Below, in pieces: positions 22,351 to 32,574 of a DNA stretch of 64,000 nt. The notes below the pieces were generated by a model. The model was not told the origin of the DNA. It was given only the letters and a program-made list of their open reading frames with translations, and did not search any database. Each line of letters starts with the position of its first letter. The first letter of the stretch is position 1. Origin of the DNA: Acanthosepion esculentum (taxonomy: Eukaryota > Mollusca > Cephalopoda > Sepiida > Sepiidae); assembly GCA_964036315.1 (NCBI GenBank), contig OZ038485.1:80758363-80822362 (forward strand). Direction: 5' to 3'. Made by a program: the position numbers and the translations under genes.

Positions 22351-23019
22351 ATGATCTTTAGAAAAAAAGCTAGTCCTGCTGACTATTACAAGTGAGTAGA
22401 GAGTTAAGTTCTCATTGGGTACCACCTATTTGCTGGATTTTGTCAAACAAATCTTAGCCTAATAGAAATAACGCCTCGGTTGGCAAGCTGGTCTGTATGA
22501 CCATTACTGGTGAGCAAAAATTTCGATCCGCACTAGGTGCCCTATACTTGTGACCTCATGCCCAATACGCTAAAACATAAAAGGCGAGTGGAAAATTATT
22601 AATCTTGTTGACTGTTCAAAATTCAGGGCAGTGTACATGGGGATAAATGTTAAATGGTTGCTAACCCCTTCCACACCAATTATTTTGGGCAAAACGTTTC
22701 ATTTTCAGATGAATTTTTTATTTGTTTTTAATAAAGTAACTAAGAAGCTGAGGTACCTTGAAGTCCCCGAGCAGTGGCTAACACCTCTACTAGATGTATG
22801 AGTTGACAATTGAACTAGTTTCAATATCAGAAGGGCATAAAAAGAATCAAGATCGATGTATACAAACGTTTGTCGCTGTTTTTCGAGCGTTATGTTTCGG
22901 ACGTGATCATTTGTTCGGTTCCGAAAAAACAAACGTATATACACGTCTACGCCGGGGAAGGGGTTAAGTGTTCAAACCATGAGTAATGCAGTGAACGGCG
23001 TATACTTGGGCTCAGTAAA
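22351..23019. other. no recognised gene or repeat
   Basis: AT-rich; nothing recognised. Confidence 0.4.
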
Positions 23020-23039
23020 ATGATAAGAAATTATATAAA

Positions 23040-23215
23040 TAGGAATGTATAATTAATACATCCCAAATCTTGAACAATATTTATCTTCTGTCTTGTTGCT
23101 CTCACTCCGTAATAATGTTTTTATTTTTCTCGCATTCTTTCATACTCATTATCCCTTGCGACTTAGTGGCTTTATTGACTTGTTTGGGGTGACATAATTA
23201 AAAAAAAAACAACCC
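23040..23215 (+). mobile_element. Jockey/CR1-like LINE 3' UTR tail
   Basis: Shows TCTCACTCCGTAATAATG and GACTTAGTGGCTTTATTGAC with an A-rich end, as in the copies at 22.2 and 42.0 kb. Confidence 0.5.
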
Positions 23216-23345
23216 GTAAATTAGAATCAACGCTTCTGGCTGAATTTCTGGGATGAAGATATACAATTATTATGATTATTTCTATCCGGACTAATGCCCT
23301 CATCTTTCAGAGTCTGTCTATATTTCTGAGATGAGGTATTATGTA

Positions 23346-23909
23346 CAGTATTTACATTAGTCGGACTATTGTCCTCATCTTTGTCGCCATATTTATCACA
23401 ACGTTTCGGCCGTTGTACGCTCCGACCTTCTTCAGGTGGTTGGAATTTCGAACCGAACCCTTTATTTCGATCACTGGGGTAGACTGTTCTAGTTCCACGT
23501 GCCATGTTTGATGGATGTCAGTTATCAGTTATCTCCTGCTAATTTTCCCTCTGAAAGTTCTCCACTGCCTTAACCGGGTATTGAACTCACACTCTTTGGG
23601 TCCTTGAGGACACATGGCACAGTGGATAAAGGCGTTGGTTAGATCCAGTGACAGACCCAAAGAGTGTGAGTTCAATACCCGGTTAAGGCAGTGGAGAACT
23701 TTCAGAGGGAAAATTAGCAGGAGATAACTGATAACTGACATCCATCAAACATGGCACGTGGAACTAGAACAGTCTACCCCAGTGATCGAAATAAACGGTT
23801 CAGTTCGAAATTCCAACCACCTGAAGAAGGCCGGAGCATACAACGGCCGAAACGTTGTGACAAATATGGCGACAAAGATGAGGATATAGTCCGACTAATG
23901 TAAATACTG
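23346..23909 (+). mobile_element. head-to-head inverted retroposon pair with tRNA-like centre
   Basis: Two arms of about 257 bp (23346-23602 and 23654-23909) are inverted copies at high identity, separated by 51 bp. Read rightward from the centre, a complete tRNA-like head (23605-23690) leads into a body with a hammerhead-like motif (23821-23852) and an end at TAAATACTG. The left arm lacks the 5' half of the tRNA-like head. It looks like one unit plus a 5'-truncated copy joined head to head. Confidence 0.7.
23605..23690 (+). other. tRNA-like pol III promoter (box A and box B)
   Basis: Box A TGGCACAGTGG at 23615-23625 fits TRGYNNARNNG exactly. Box B GTTCAATAC at 23670-23678 fits GWTCRANNC exactly. 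Spacing of 44 bp is normal. No amino-acid identity can be assigned. Confidence 0.7.
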
Positions 23910-24645
23910 CCCTCATCTTTGTTGTTACAAGCACAAAGTATTTTTCCTAACGCTTAGGAAAAAAGTCTAATAACTTTTAAATGTTTATTGTAACTTTTAA
24001 AAGAATCAAATAACTTTTAAAAGAGTGTAATAATTCTAAAAGAATGTAATATATATTTTAAAAAAAGTCTAATAACTTTTAAAATAGTCTAATAACTTTT
24101 AAAAGAGGTTAAACACATTTCTACGTTAAAAAGTTCTGATTTTGTAAGCATTAAGTAAGATATTAACAACGGATTAAAATAATTCTTCCTTTTTAAGACT
24201 GATGCCAAAAGATTTTGTCTCTCACAGCCGTTTTTTTTTTTGCAAATATACGCAGTAAATTTGTATTGGGAAATTTATTTGAGTGACATGAAGCGAATGC
24301 TGACGATAAGAAAAAACTGACTTTCAAACACTTGAAAATAAACAAACAAAATATTTTGTCCTGCGCAGTTATTCCTCAACGAGTATGTCCGGTAAAGCAA
24401 TTAACATCGGCTAAACATAATGGCTTTTTTGTTTAGTGAGTAGATACATATCTCACAGATCCTGTCGAGTAAAGAAATAACGTTTTGAAAACATTCCAGA
24501 TTCAATCTATGGGGATAAAATCAAAAGTAAACACACTTATACATTACTTTTTGTCAAACAAGTGTTTTTATTTTGGTTGTTATGGTTACAAAGAAAGGCA
24601 GTAAAACCAATCGTCCTTGCTTCAGCTTAATCTTGTATTTGGTAA
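23910..24645. other. AT-rich, locally repetitive spacer
   Basis: 23965-24110 repeats TAATAACTTTTAAAA-like phrases at short, irregular spacing. No gene seen. Confidence 0.45.
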
Positions 24646-24839
24646 GCTTTTTGGTATTTCGAAACGAAACCATTATTCAATCCGATGGATATGACGATTT
24701 TAATTCCGTAGTTCACGATTGGTGATATATTAGTTAATTATATCTGGTAACCATTTTGGTATTTCGAAAGCAAACCTTTATTCAATCCGAAAGGCTTAAG
24801 AATGTCATTTCCGTTGTACGCGATTGGGGATATATATTT
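24646..24839 (+). repeat. tandem satellite monomers 1 and 2
   Basis: Two monomers of about 110 bp starting TTTTGGTATTTCGAAA, with TTATTCAATCCGA, CACGATTGG and GATATATTAGTTAATT. Monomer 2 is cut by an RTE LINE after GGGGATATATA. Confidence 0.75.
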
Positions 24840-25720
24840 TCTTGTTTTATGGGCTGTTTCCCTTCAGAACGTAGGCGATTATGGCTCTCCATTTCCTCCT
24901 GTCAGTTGTAGCTCTCAATAATCTTTTGATTTTTTTGTTATTTTTCCAAGACCCTGTTCTACCATCCACCGTTAAGTATATCACACGTTGCTTTCCCTTC
25001 TCCCTCTTTCGCCCTATCCGCCGTGTGAGTATCAGATTTTCCAAGCCCTCCTTTCCCATTACGTGTCCTAGAAATTTCAGCTGCCTCTTTCTGATGTTAA
25101 GTATCATTTTCCTTTCTGCTTGCATCCTCTCCAAAACATCATCGTTGCTTACCTGTCCAGTCCATGGTAACCTCAGCATCCTTCTGTAGAACCACACCTT
25201 TGCTGTCTCGAGTTTCTTCGCCATCTTTGAGGAAATCATCCAACATTCGCTGCCGTAAAAGAGGACAGATATCACGTAGCAGTTCAGCACTCTTTGTTAC
25301 CAACAACCCGCGCCGGTCTCATAATACTGTGCCTAGATTTGGAATGTGTCTTTGGCCAATACGTCTTCGGATCGCAGCGTCGCAATTACAGACCTCTAAA
25401 TTTCTGCACCTACTTGATTTTCGTGTCACCGAGCTGTAAATCGTATTTCGGGCTCATCTTTTTGCTGAAGATTGTGGGAGCCAAGGATGAATGATGGTAG
25501 ATTTTCCAGTTCTCTCAGAATTGCCTCGCTGTATAGGTTTAATAAATCCGGTGAGAAGACACATCCTTGCTTTACGCCCCTTTCTATTTTTGTATATCTG
25601 CTGAAATCATTTTTTTATCCTTACGAAAGCGGTTTGTTTCCAGTAGAGGGTTTTGATTATTCTAATGACATTCCAGAATATGTCAAGGTTGCTGAGCAGC
25701 TCCAATAGATCTTTGTGACG
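24840..25720 (-). mobile_element. RTE-type LINE 3' part inserted in satellite
   Basis: Minus strand: remnants of SPDLFNLYSEAI and the LYSEAILRELEN region (about 25570-25500), then after frameshifts a clean 147-codon frame (25290-24847) with LFYGSECWMISSKMAKKLE, WFYRRMLRLPWTGQVSNDDV, IRKRQLKFLGHVMGKEGLEN and the end YVLKGNSP. It has the longest uninterrupted frame of the RTE copies here. The 5' part is missing. Confidence 0.8.
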
Positions 25721-25726
25721 TGCTTT

Positions 25727-25803
25727 GCTATTTCGATGCTAACCCTTTATTCAATCCGATGGGACTGAGAATTTTAATTGCGTTGTTCACGGTTGCGTAT
25801 ATA
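25727..25803 (+). repeat. satellite monomer 3, left part
   Basis: GCTATTTCGATGCTAACCCT, TTATTCAATCCGATGGGACT and TTGCGTATA align with the monomers upstream. A mariner-like element interrupts it at a TA. Confidence 0.75.
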
Positions 25804-27570
25804 AAGGGCGTTTTATTAAGCCAGATCAAAGTCATCAGTAAATAAATCAGTGTTATTGGTGAAAATTTATTTCTCTATTGGATCATGTTATTTAAATCAT
25901 GGCAATTATGTGTGAAAATAATATCGCCCAAATGTCAGCCAAGGCTTCGGCGGTACACCTGCACTCGATGGTCAAAATTTTTGATGACGTCTCTGCATGT
26001 TTGCTCCTCGATCTCACCAATATGCCTTATTATCTCATCCTTCAGCTGTTGAATTGTTGTTGGCTTGTTGGTATAGATCTTACTTTTGAGATTACCCCAA
26101 AGGAAGAAATCTAAAGGCGTTAAAACGCACGATCGTGGTGGCCAACTGACTTCACTGTTTCTAGAGATGATGCGACCTGGGAACTTCTCATTCATTAAAG
26201 CTATTGTTGCATTTGCTGTGTGGCATGTGGCGCCGTCCTTTTGGAACCACAAATCTTTGACATCCATAGCATTCAATTCAGGTCATAAAAAGTTGGTTAT
26301 CATGGCACTGTATCCTTCGCCTGTCACCGTAACAGAATTCCCAGCATCATTTTCGAAGAAATACGGCCCAAAGATTCCGCTAGCAAAACAATGCACTCCA
26401 AACAGTGACTTGTGGATGCAGTGACTTTTCAAAAATCTTCCTTGGATTTTCATCATCCCAAATGTAACAATTCTGCTTATTAACGAATCCACCAAGATGC
26501 AAAAGGGCTTTAACACGAAAGAGTATTTTTTGTGAAAAATCTTTATCCGCTTGTCTTTGCTCGTACACCCAATTGACGAATGTACGGCGCTCCAAATTAT
26601 CAACAGTTTCTTGTGTCAATTGAATGTAGTAAGCGTGTACAGACATATCTTTTGTCAAAATTCAGTGTAACGTTGTTTTGGAGAGGTTCAATTCCTGCAC
26701 ACGATGACGAATAGAGGTGTCTGGATCTTTGGTCACATTCTCGTGCACTGCAGCAATCTTTTCAGCTGAAAGCCGCAAACGAGCACGCAGTGATGTTTTC
26801 ACGTCTGCTACCCACCCAGTTTGTTTGAATTTACGAACAATATTTTCAATTGCACTCTCGGTTGGTCGATTATGTTGACCAAAAATATGGTGAAGTGCGC
26901 GAAATGCATTTCTGTTTGAACATCCATTTTCGTAATTGGCTTCTTTAACGTGGTTTGATTGTTAATCTTTCCATGGTTGAAATTGCCAAAGACTTAAGAT
27001 GTTAAATCTGAAAGAAAAAGAAAAAAATATTAGTAACTGCCGTTTTCGCTATCTCAAAGAGTCATTTATTTTTTACTTGGTTCATGAAACTGTCAATTGT
27101 TCTAAAGTTACGAGAGAATGTCTATGTCCAGGGTTCACGAGAGCAGTTGGAAAAATTGTTCGTAAATTCAATCAAACTGCGTCGGTGGCAGATGTGAAAA
27201 CACCATTGCTTGCTCGTTTACGCCGTTCAGCTGAAAACATTGCTGCAGTGCACGAGAATGTAGCCGGAAATCCAAACGCTTCTATTCGGCATCGCACGTA
27301 GGAATTGAACCTCTCTACAACAACGTTACATCGTTTCCAATTGCACTCTCGGTTGGTCGATTATGTGGAGCAAAAAATCGCGAAGTGCGCGAAATGCATT
27401 TCTGTTTGAGCGTCCATTTTCGTAATAGGCTTCGATAACTTTAACAGGTTGTTTGATTGTTAATCTTTCCATGGTTGAAATTGCCAAAACCTTAAGTTGT
27501 TATATCTGAAAGAAAAAGAAAAAAAATCATTAGACACTTAAACTTAATTTCCATTTATTGGAACACCCTT
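25804..27570 (-). mobile_element. Tc1/mariner-superfamily element with TIRs, rearranged head
   Basis: Terminal inverted repeats AAGGGCGTTTTATTAA (left) and the complement of TTATTGGAACACCCTT (right) are flanked by TA on both sides. Inside, the minus strand codes for a transposase with QTVDNLERRTFVNWVYEQ-like, GGFVNKQNCYIWDDENPRK, WFQKDGATCHTAN and LTPLDFFLWGNLKSKIY. It has a frameshift near 26395 and an in-frame stop at 26283-26285. The 5' coding end appears twice (about 26850-27010 and 27335-27500), with an inverted N-terminal piece (27140-27335, plus strand) between them. Confidence 0.8.
25935..26980 (-). pseudogene. mariner-like transposase, inactive
   Basis: Catalytic landmarks: WDDEN (first Asp region), KDGATCHTAN (second), and PRSCVLTPLDF where the family normally has SPDLTPLDF, so the expected third Asp is Val. 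With one frameshift and one stop this cannot be functional. The DNA-binding N-terminus (VADVKT, LSAEKIAAVHENV) is near 26740-26860. Confidence 0.75.
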
Positions 27571-27690
27571 TATTAGTTAATTCTATATGGTAATCATTTT
27601 GGTATTTTGAAGCCAAACTCTTATTCAATTCGATGGGGGTGAGAATTTTAATACCGTTGTGCACGATTGGGGATATATTAGATATACAGC
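27571..27690 (+). repeat. satellite monomers 3 (right part) and 4
   Basis: Continues TATTAGTTAATTCTATATGG, then a further monomer with GGTATTTTGAAGCC, TTATTCAATTCGATGG and GCACGATTGGGGATATATTA. Joining 25803 to 27573 restores the monomer sequence. Confidence 0.75.
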
Positions 27691-28074
27691 CCTTTTTATA
27701 CTATTTCAGATCATTTTACTGGGCCCTAGTATATGCCTTTCACGGCTTGACTCATGGTTTGAAGTCTTCACAACCTTTGAACCATATGCAGTTATCCACA
27801 TGTCCACTGTCCGGAATTTTAAACAGTTAACAAGATTAATAATTTTTCAATCGCCATTTTAGCTTTAGTTTAACTTGGCATAATAAGATTACAAGTTTAG
27901 GTCACTCAGTTCGGATCGAAATCTTTGCTTTCTATTAAACTTAGCTTTGCTTGCAAAAGGCAGCAACTATTTGGTAAACAATTGAGAACTGAACTCTTTC
28001 CACAACTGTAATGGTCCACTAGGCTAGCATTTCTTTGTCATTTCCCACCCTGCACTAAGAGTGGGAAAGAATTA
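27691..28074. other. no recognised gene or repeat
   Basis: Nothing recognised. Confidence 0.4.
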
Positions 28075-28324
28075 GAAAATGGACACATTATTAAGGCGCG
28101 AGAACAATAGAAGAGTAATCAGGAAGACAGTAGAAAACTTTGCCTTTAGATTTATGGAGATCAATGTTGGCTGGAAAGCATGGAGTCAGAGGCGTGTTCC
28201 ACAAGCGAGAATTGCGGGAAAAGAAACTGTTTGCATAAAACTAGCGGTTACATCTAGCCAACTAAACTCTAAATGAGCCCGTGTTGCTAATCTAGTGCTG
28301 CATCTAAATTCATAAAGTCTAGGC
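28075..28324 (-). mobile_element. Jockey/CR1-like LINE fragment
   Basis: Matches 39780-39945 on the same strand (GGCTGGAAAGCATGG, GCGTTCCACAAGCGAGAA, GAAACTGTT...CATA). It is cut at TCTAGGC by the hAT MITE that follows and resumes poorly after it. Confidence 0.65.
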
Positions 28325-28556
28325 CAGGAGTCGGCCACACATGGCACGCCAAGCAATTTCCAATAGCACGCAGCCGAAAATAAAATCACGAAGTCCGAAC
28401 CAATGGCTACTAAAACGCATACTATATATTACTATATAAAATATATTGGAGAACAGGTATATTGACCTTGACTTGTATAAAAATACGTATGCTGTTGGCA
28501 CACTGAATGATTTAAAAACCCTAATTCGGCACATAGCAAAAGGTTGCCGACGACTG
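28325..28556. mobile_element. non-autonomous hAT-like MITE
   Basis: Ends are CAGGAGTCGGCCA and the complement of TTGCCGACGACTG, matching at 10 of 13 positions. Flanking 8-mers GTCTAGGC and CTTTAGAA share the TAG centre expected for hAT targets but are otherwise diverged. About 232 bp, no coding capacity. The uninterrupted LINE copy at 39.9 kb shows the empty site (TCTAGGCACCATAG). Confidence 0.6.
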
Positions 28557-28869
28557 CTTTAGAACATAGAAGACACAGTTTCTCCACAGATCCCACGTTA
28601 ATTCAATGTCCATTCAGAATTTAGGCGATCATGGCTCTCTACAAATTGCTTTTTAAATCAATTTCCATTCAGAATATAAAGAAAAAAAAGTTTCTCCACA
28701 GATCGCATGTTAATTCAATATCCGTTTAGAACGATTTCGTGGCTCTCCATAGCTTCCTATTTAATTTAGTACCCATTCAGAACGTAGACAATCAGGGCTC
28801 AACACATCTTTCTTTTTAAATCAATTTCCGTTTAGAGCAAAGATAAATACCCATGTATTTAGCTGTTTC
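28557..28869. other. short internal repeats, unassigned
   Basis: Phrases such as TTTCTCCACAGATC, CCGTTTAGAACG and CATTCAGAAYRTA recur three or four times at 50-100 bp spacing, some resembling the RTE 3' end. Not assigned further. Confidence 0.35.
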
Positions 28870-29000
28870 AAATTTATTTTGAAGAGGATTCATATCTTTC
28901 CGAAGGGTATTAGCACGTAACTGAATATAATGGATTCGACTGGAATTCGAACTCGGCTCTCTGATTCCTCGGTCCGAGCCGCTATCCATGTACGGATGGA
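28870..29000 (-). mobile_element. tRNA-derived SINE (family 1) fragment
   Basis: Complement of the tRNA-like head: GGAATTCGAACTCGGCTCTC and GAGCCGCTATCCAT; TATAATGGATTCGACT adjoins it. Confidence 0.65.
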
Positions 29001-29274
29001 TAATATTTTTAAGCTGAACTAGCCATTAAAAATAGACGCTGAAACTGTTCTATATATGCTATCACTTTAACGATAACATGCATATTTAAATTCGACGTGT
29101 AACATTAACAAATGCCAGGATGTAGCTAACAATTCTTCTTTAAGATACAGACAACATTTAGTTCCTGATAATGACTGAGGTGGTCGGAAGACAGTCAGTC
29201 AGTCAGTTAAGCGTTATACATAATACACGCTTGGACGATCATGTGGCTTTTGATTCATGACTGACTAGGCAGAA

Positions 29275-29385
29275 GATTTTCCCGCAGCATTGTTCCCCAC
29301 TTTCTTAAGACTTCCTCGTTACTCACATGTTCCGTCCGTGTTATTCTCAGCATCTTTCTGTAGAACTACATCAACTAAAACTTAA
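29275..29385 (-). mobile_element. RTE-type LINE fragment
   Basis: Complement encodes the WTxHVSNEEVL region (TTCCTCGTTACTCACATGTT, then CATCTTTCTGTAGAACTACA). The preceding 29001-29274 holds nothing recognised. Confidence 0.6.
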
Positions 29386-29504
29386 ATAATGTAAATGATT
29401 ACAATCACCGAAATATAGTCAGATATTCGTCCTCATATATGGTAGTGTTACCATTTCTTTCTGCGATATACTGGTTGCTAACCAAGTCTATATGATGCCG
29501 TCTC

Positions 29505-29665
29505 ACCTGCTATTTATCCCATAGACGGGGGAGGTAAAGATGGATGCATATCTTTCCCAAGCATATTTTCCCGTAAGTAAATGTAACGAATCCAACTGGA
29601 ATTCGAACTCGGCTCTGCGTTTTCTAATGCCGAGTCGTTATTCATTACACCAACCGCACATTTTC
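29505..29665 (-). mobile_element. tRNA-derived SINE (family 1)
   Basis: Complement of body and head: TTTATCCCATAGACGGGG, CGAATCCAACTGGAATTCGA and CCGAGTCGTTATTCATTACA. Confidence 0.65.
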
Positions 29666-29775
29666 TTTCCTTTACGTGATTCTAAAATCGTCAACATTTT
29701 TCTAAGCAAAGTCGTAAGAAAATTCCGTTAGAAATAAAGAAGAAAATGCTGAACTGTTACATAATATCAGTTGTC

Positions 29776-29958
29776 ATTATTTACCCTGTTCGGACTGTTG
29801 TCCGCATCTTTATTGCCATATTCACGGCGTTTCGGTCGTTGTACGCTCCGGCCTTCTTCAGGTGATTGGAATTTCGAACTGAACCCTTCAACAGTCGAAA
29901 CGTCGTGAATATGCCAATAACGATGATGACAACAGCCCAAGCAATGTAAATGATATGA
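29776..29958. mobile_element. second copy of the 23.3-kb retroposon, partial inverted pair
   Basis: 29776-29888 matches the left arm at 23.3 kb (CGGCGTTTCGGTCGTTGTAC, GGCCTTCTTCAGGTGATTGG). 29889-29958 is a short inverted copy (CAACAGTCGAAACGTCGTGA). No tRNA-like centre remains. Confidence 0.55.
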
Positions 29959-29979
29959 ATAATTACGATACGTCATCTT

Positions 29980-30360
29980 AGAGATATAGAATAGAGACTT
30001 AAGGCGACGAAGAAGCAGTTCTACATAAAAATGCTGAAAATAACACGGACGGGATAAGTGAGTAACGAGGACGTTTTAAGAAAAGTGAAAACAAAATGGA
30101 CGCTTATATTTAGAATCAGAAAGAAACATTTGAAATTTCTGAGATACATAACGAGGAAAGAGGGCGTGGAGAATTTTACACTCACAGAATACACAGTGGA
30201 AGGCAGTGACTGAGCTATCTAACGAGCTTGTGTAGATGGATCGCAGAGGAGGGACCGGAAGTGATGGTGAAAAGGCAAACAGGAGCGACAAAGGATAACA
30301 GGTTGTGGAGAGCCATCATCGTTTATGTTCTGAAGGAAGATGCCACATAGAAGATAAGTA
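29980..30360 (+). mobile_element. RTE-type LINE 3' end
   Basis: Degenerate frames with FYIKMLKITRTG-like, RKKHLKFLRYITRKEG-like residues, ending near GAAGATGCCACATAGAAG, the family 3' end. Confidence 0.7.
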
Positions 30361-30429
30361 TTTTGTAAATTGATTAAGGATTTTATTAACGGAAATTATT
30401 CAATATTTGTTTATTAAGAAAATAAAAAG

Positions 30430-30800
30430 AAATCGTTGGAAACGAAGGAAATAGTACTGAGTTGTTACGTAATACCAGTCCTTCTCTATGGCAGTGAATG
30501 CTGGAGAATCTCTTCACAGACAAAGAAGAGATGGGAAGCAACAGAAACAACGAGTACTGAACTGTTACGTAATATCGGTTGTCCTATATGGCAGTGAATG
30601 TTGGACAATCTCCTCACAGATGAACAACAACATTCAAGCAACAGAAACAAAGAAAAGCGTAATGAATTGTTCAGTAATACCAGTCCTATATGGCGGTAAA
30701 TGTTGGACAATCTCCTCACAGATGAAGAAGAGACTTCAAGCAACATAAATGTGATTATACAGAAGGATGCTGAGAATACCATAGATGGAATTTCAACTAT
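30430..30800 (+). repeat. RTE-derived segment in three tandem copies
   Basis: The phrase CTGTTACGTAATAYCRGT...TATGGCAGTGAATG...GACAATCTCCTCACAGATGA occurs at about 30460, 30560 and 30665, a period of roughly 100-110 bp, all from the LLYGSECWTISS region of the RTE ORF. Confidence 0.7.
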
Positions 30801-31190
30801 CTCTTTCTGATGTTAATTATCCCATTTTACGCACAGTTTTTTCTTTCTCTCGTTTCAAATAAACAAAGTGGCACCAACTGGCTTGTTACTATTCTACGAG
30901 TTCGACATTCTTCAATCGTATTTCATACTGAATGGCCTGATTCAGCAATCTTGAATCCGAGCAATGCATCAAGAATCCGCGAGGAAAGTTAATTCAACAG
31001 GAGGATGTTGAAAACAGATTAGTCAACATTTTCTCACATTGGTATTTGGTCTCCATCTTCAACCAGCTTTATAAGTCCTGATTAAATTGCGTTACTTGAA
31101 GATCTAAATCCTCATAGACACATAATTTTGAACCCATTAGCATCTGTTTTTATCCTCATGTAATAAGTATTAAGAAACAGAAGAAAATTC
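30801..31190. other. no clear feature
   Basis: Possibly diverged RTE internal sequence; no motif recognised. Confidence 0.3.
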
Positions 31191-31845
31191 ATTAGAAACA
31201 AGGAAAAGTGCATTGAAGCGTTACGTAATATCGGTTCTGCTATATGTCAGTGACTGCTGAACAATCTCTGCGGTCTGCAGTTAGAGATTTGTCTTCAGCT
31301 TCCGTGCAGAGAGGATCGCCAGTGGGGGCTATGTCGAAAGGCAGAGTCTCGTCTCTGGAAACACGTACCCGACCCCGTTTTATCTGAGGTCTACAGGTAA
31401 TTTTTGGCTGAGTCTACGGGCTCGGAAACCCCACATTAAATTCGGTCTTGTGTCACATCTGACTGCGTGGGGCAGATGGTAGATACCGACTGCTGAACAA
31501 TCTCCTCTCAGATGAATAAAAGTCTTGAGGCAACAAAAATGTGCATCTACAGAAGGATGTTGAGAATAACATGGACCGAACCTATGGCCAACGACGAAGT
31601 TTTAGAGAAAAGAGAAACAAAACGACACTTATACTTAGCATCAGGAAGAAAGAGTTGAAATTTCTAGGGCACATAATGAGGAAAGAGGGCCTGGAAAATC
31701 TGATACTCACAGGACAGAATGAAAACTATGGATACAGGAAAACAACATATAACCTACCCTTCGAGCTTGAGTAAATGGATGGCGACACAAGTTTGAGGAA
31801 GGATAACAATATCAGGACGAGACAGTTGAAAAATCATCGTTGTCC
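31191..31845 (+). mobile_element. RTE-type LINE fragment split by a SINE
   Basis: Left part to 31268 and right part from 31505 join across the SINE. The right part encodes RRMLRITWTEPMANDEVL-like, ILSIRKKELKFLGHIMRKEG and ENLILTGQNE, ending near a stop at 31772. Confidence 0.75.
31269..31487 (+). mobile_element. tRNA-related SINE (family 3) with target duplications
   Basis: Flanked by identical 17-mers GACTGCTGAACAATCTC at 31252-31268 and 31488-31504. The sequence follows the copy at 16790-17040 (GCAGAGAGGATCGCCAG, GTCTCGTCTCTGGAAACACG, CACATTAAATTCGG). Such a duplication is the mark of LINE-mediated insertion. Confidence 0.82.
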
Positions 31846-31849
31846 ACAT

Positions 31850-31935
31850 GTTTGGTCTATAGTATTCTCAGCATCGTTCTGTAGAACCACTTGTTTCCCC
31901 AAGCCTCTTCTTCATCTGAGAAGTCCTCTTTTCTC
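31850..31935 (-). mobile_element. short inverted RTE fragment
   Basis: Complement encodes the SSQMKKRL...EVVLQNDAENTIDQT region (TCTGTAGAACCACTTG, CCTCTTCTTCATCTGAG). It sits between two plus-strand RTE pieces. Confidence 0.55.
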
Positions 31936-31939
31936 AATT

Positions 31940-32255
31940 GTGCGCTAGAACAAAAAGATACTTAACATCAGGAAGAGACAGACGAAATTTCTAGTGCGCA
32001 TAATGAGGAAAGAGGGCTTGGTAAATGTGATACTCACAGGACAGATTGAAAGCAAGAAGGGGAGAGAAGGAAAGAACTTATAGCCTTCCTAACGAGCCTG
32101 AGTAAATGGATGGCGGAACAAAGTTTAGGAGAGGCAACAAAAAAGATAAAAATTTATTAAGAGCTACAAAGGATAGGGAATTGTGGAGAACCATGATCGC
32201 CATAACCCAGAAGTGACACGGCACATAAAAGAAGAAGAAGAAGATGTTCGATACA
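31940..32255 (+). mobile_element. RTE-type LINE 3' end with (GAA)-rich tail
   Basis: Ends with TGGAGAACCATGATCGCC, CACGGCACATAAAAGAAGAAG, the typical C-terminus and short tandem tail. Frames broken. Confidence 0.72.
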
Positions 32256-32574
32256 AAGATGAAAGCAAAAAAAGGAAAATTAATACTGAAAAAATGGCCT
32301 TCTTAAAGGTGAATTTTTAAATCACGGAAACAGCATTTCATTCAAGAAGTAAAATGAGTTGAGCTGATATTAATACTGAAAACGAAATTGAATATAGCAT
32401 TGTCAGTTAATGTGTCCATACAAGTTCATATTTCACTTTACCTAAAAATAATCATTTTCTTAGTCTTTACATATTCGCATGTATAGAAGTTGATATGAAT
32501 AGACTAACACAGGTGTTATACGAGACAGCGATATATAAGCAGAAAGAAAGATTTGCTTGAAAAAGCAGGTATTG
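32256..32574. other. no recognised gene or repeat
   Basis: AT-rich spacer. Confidence 0.4.
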
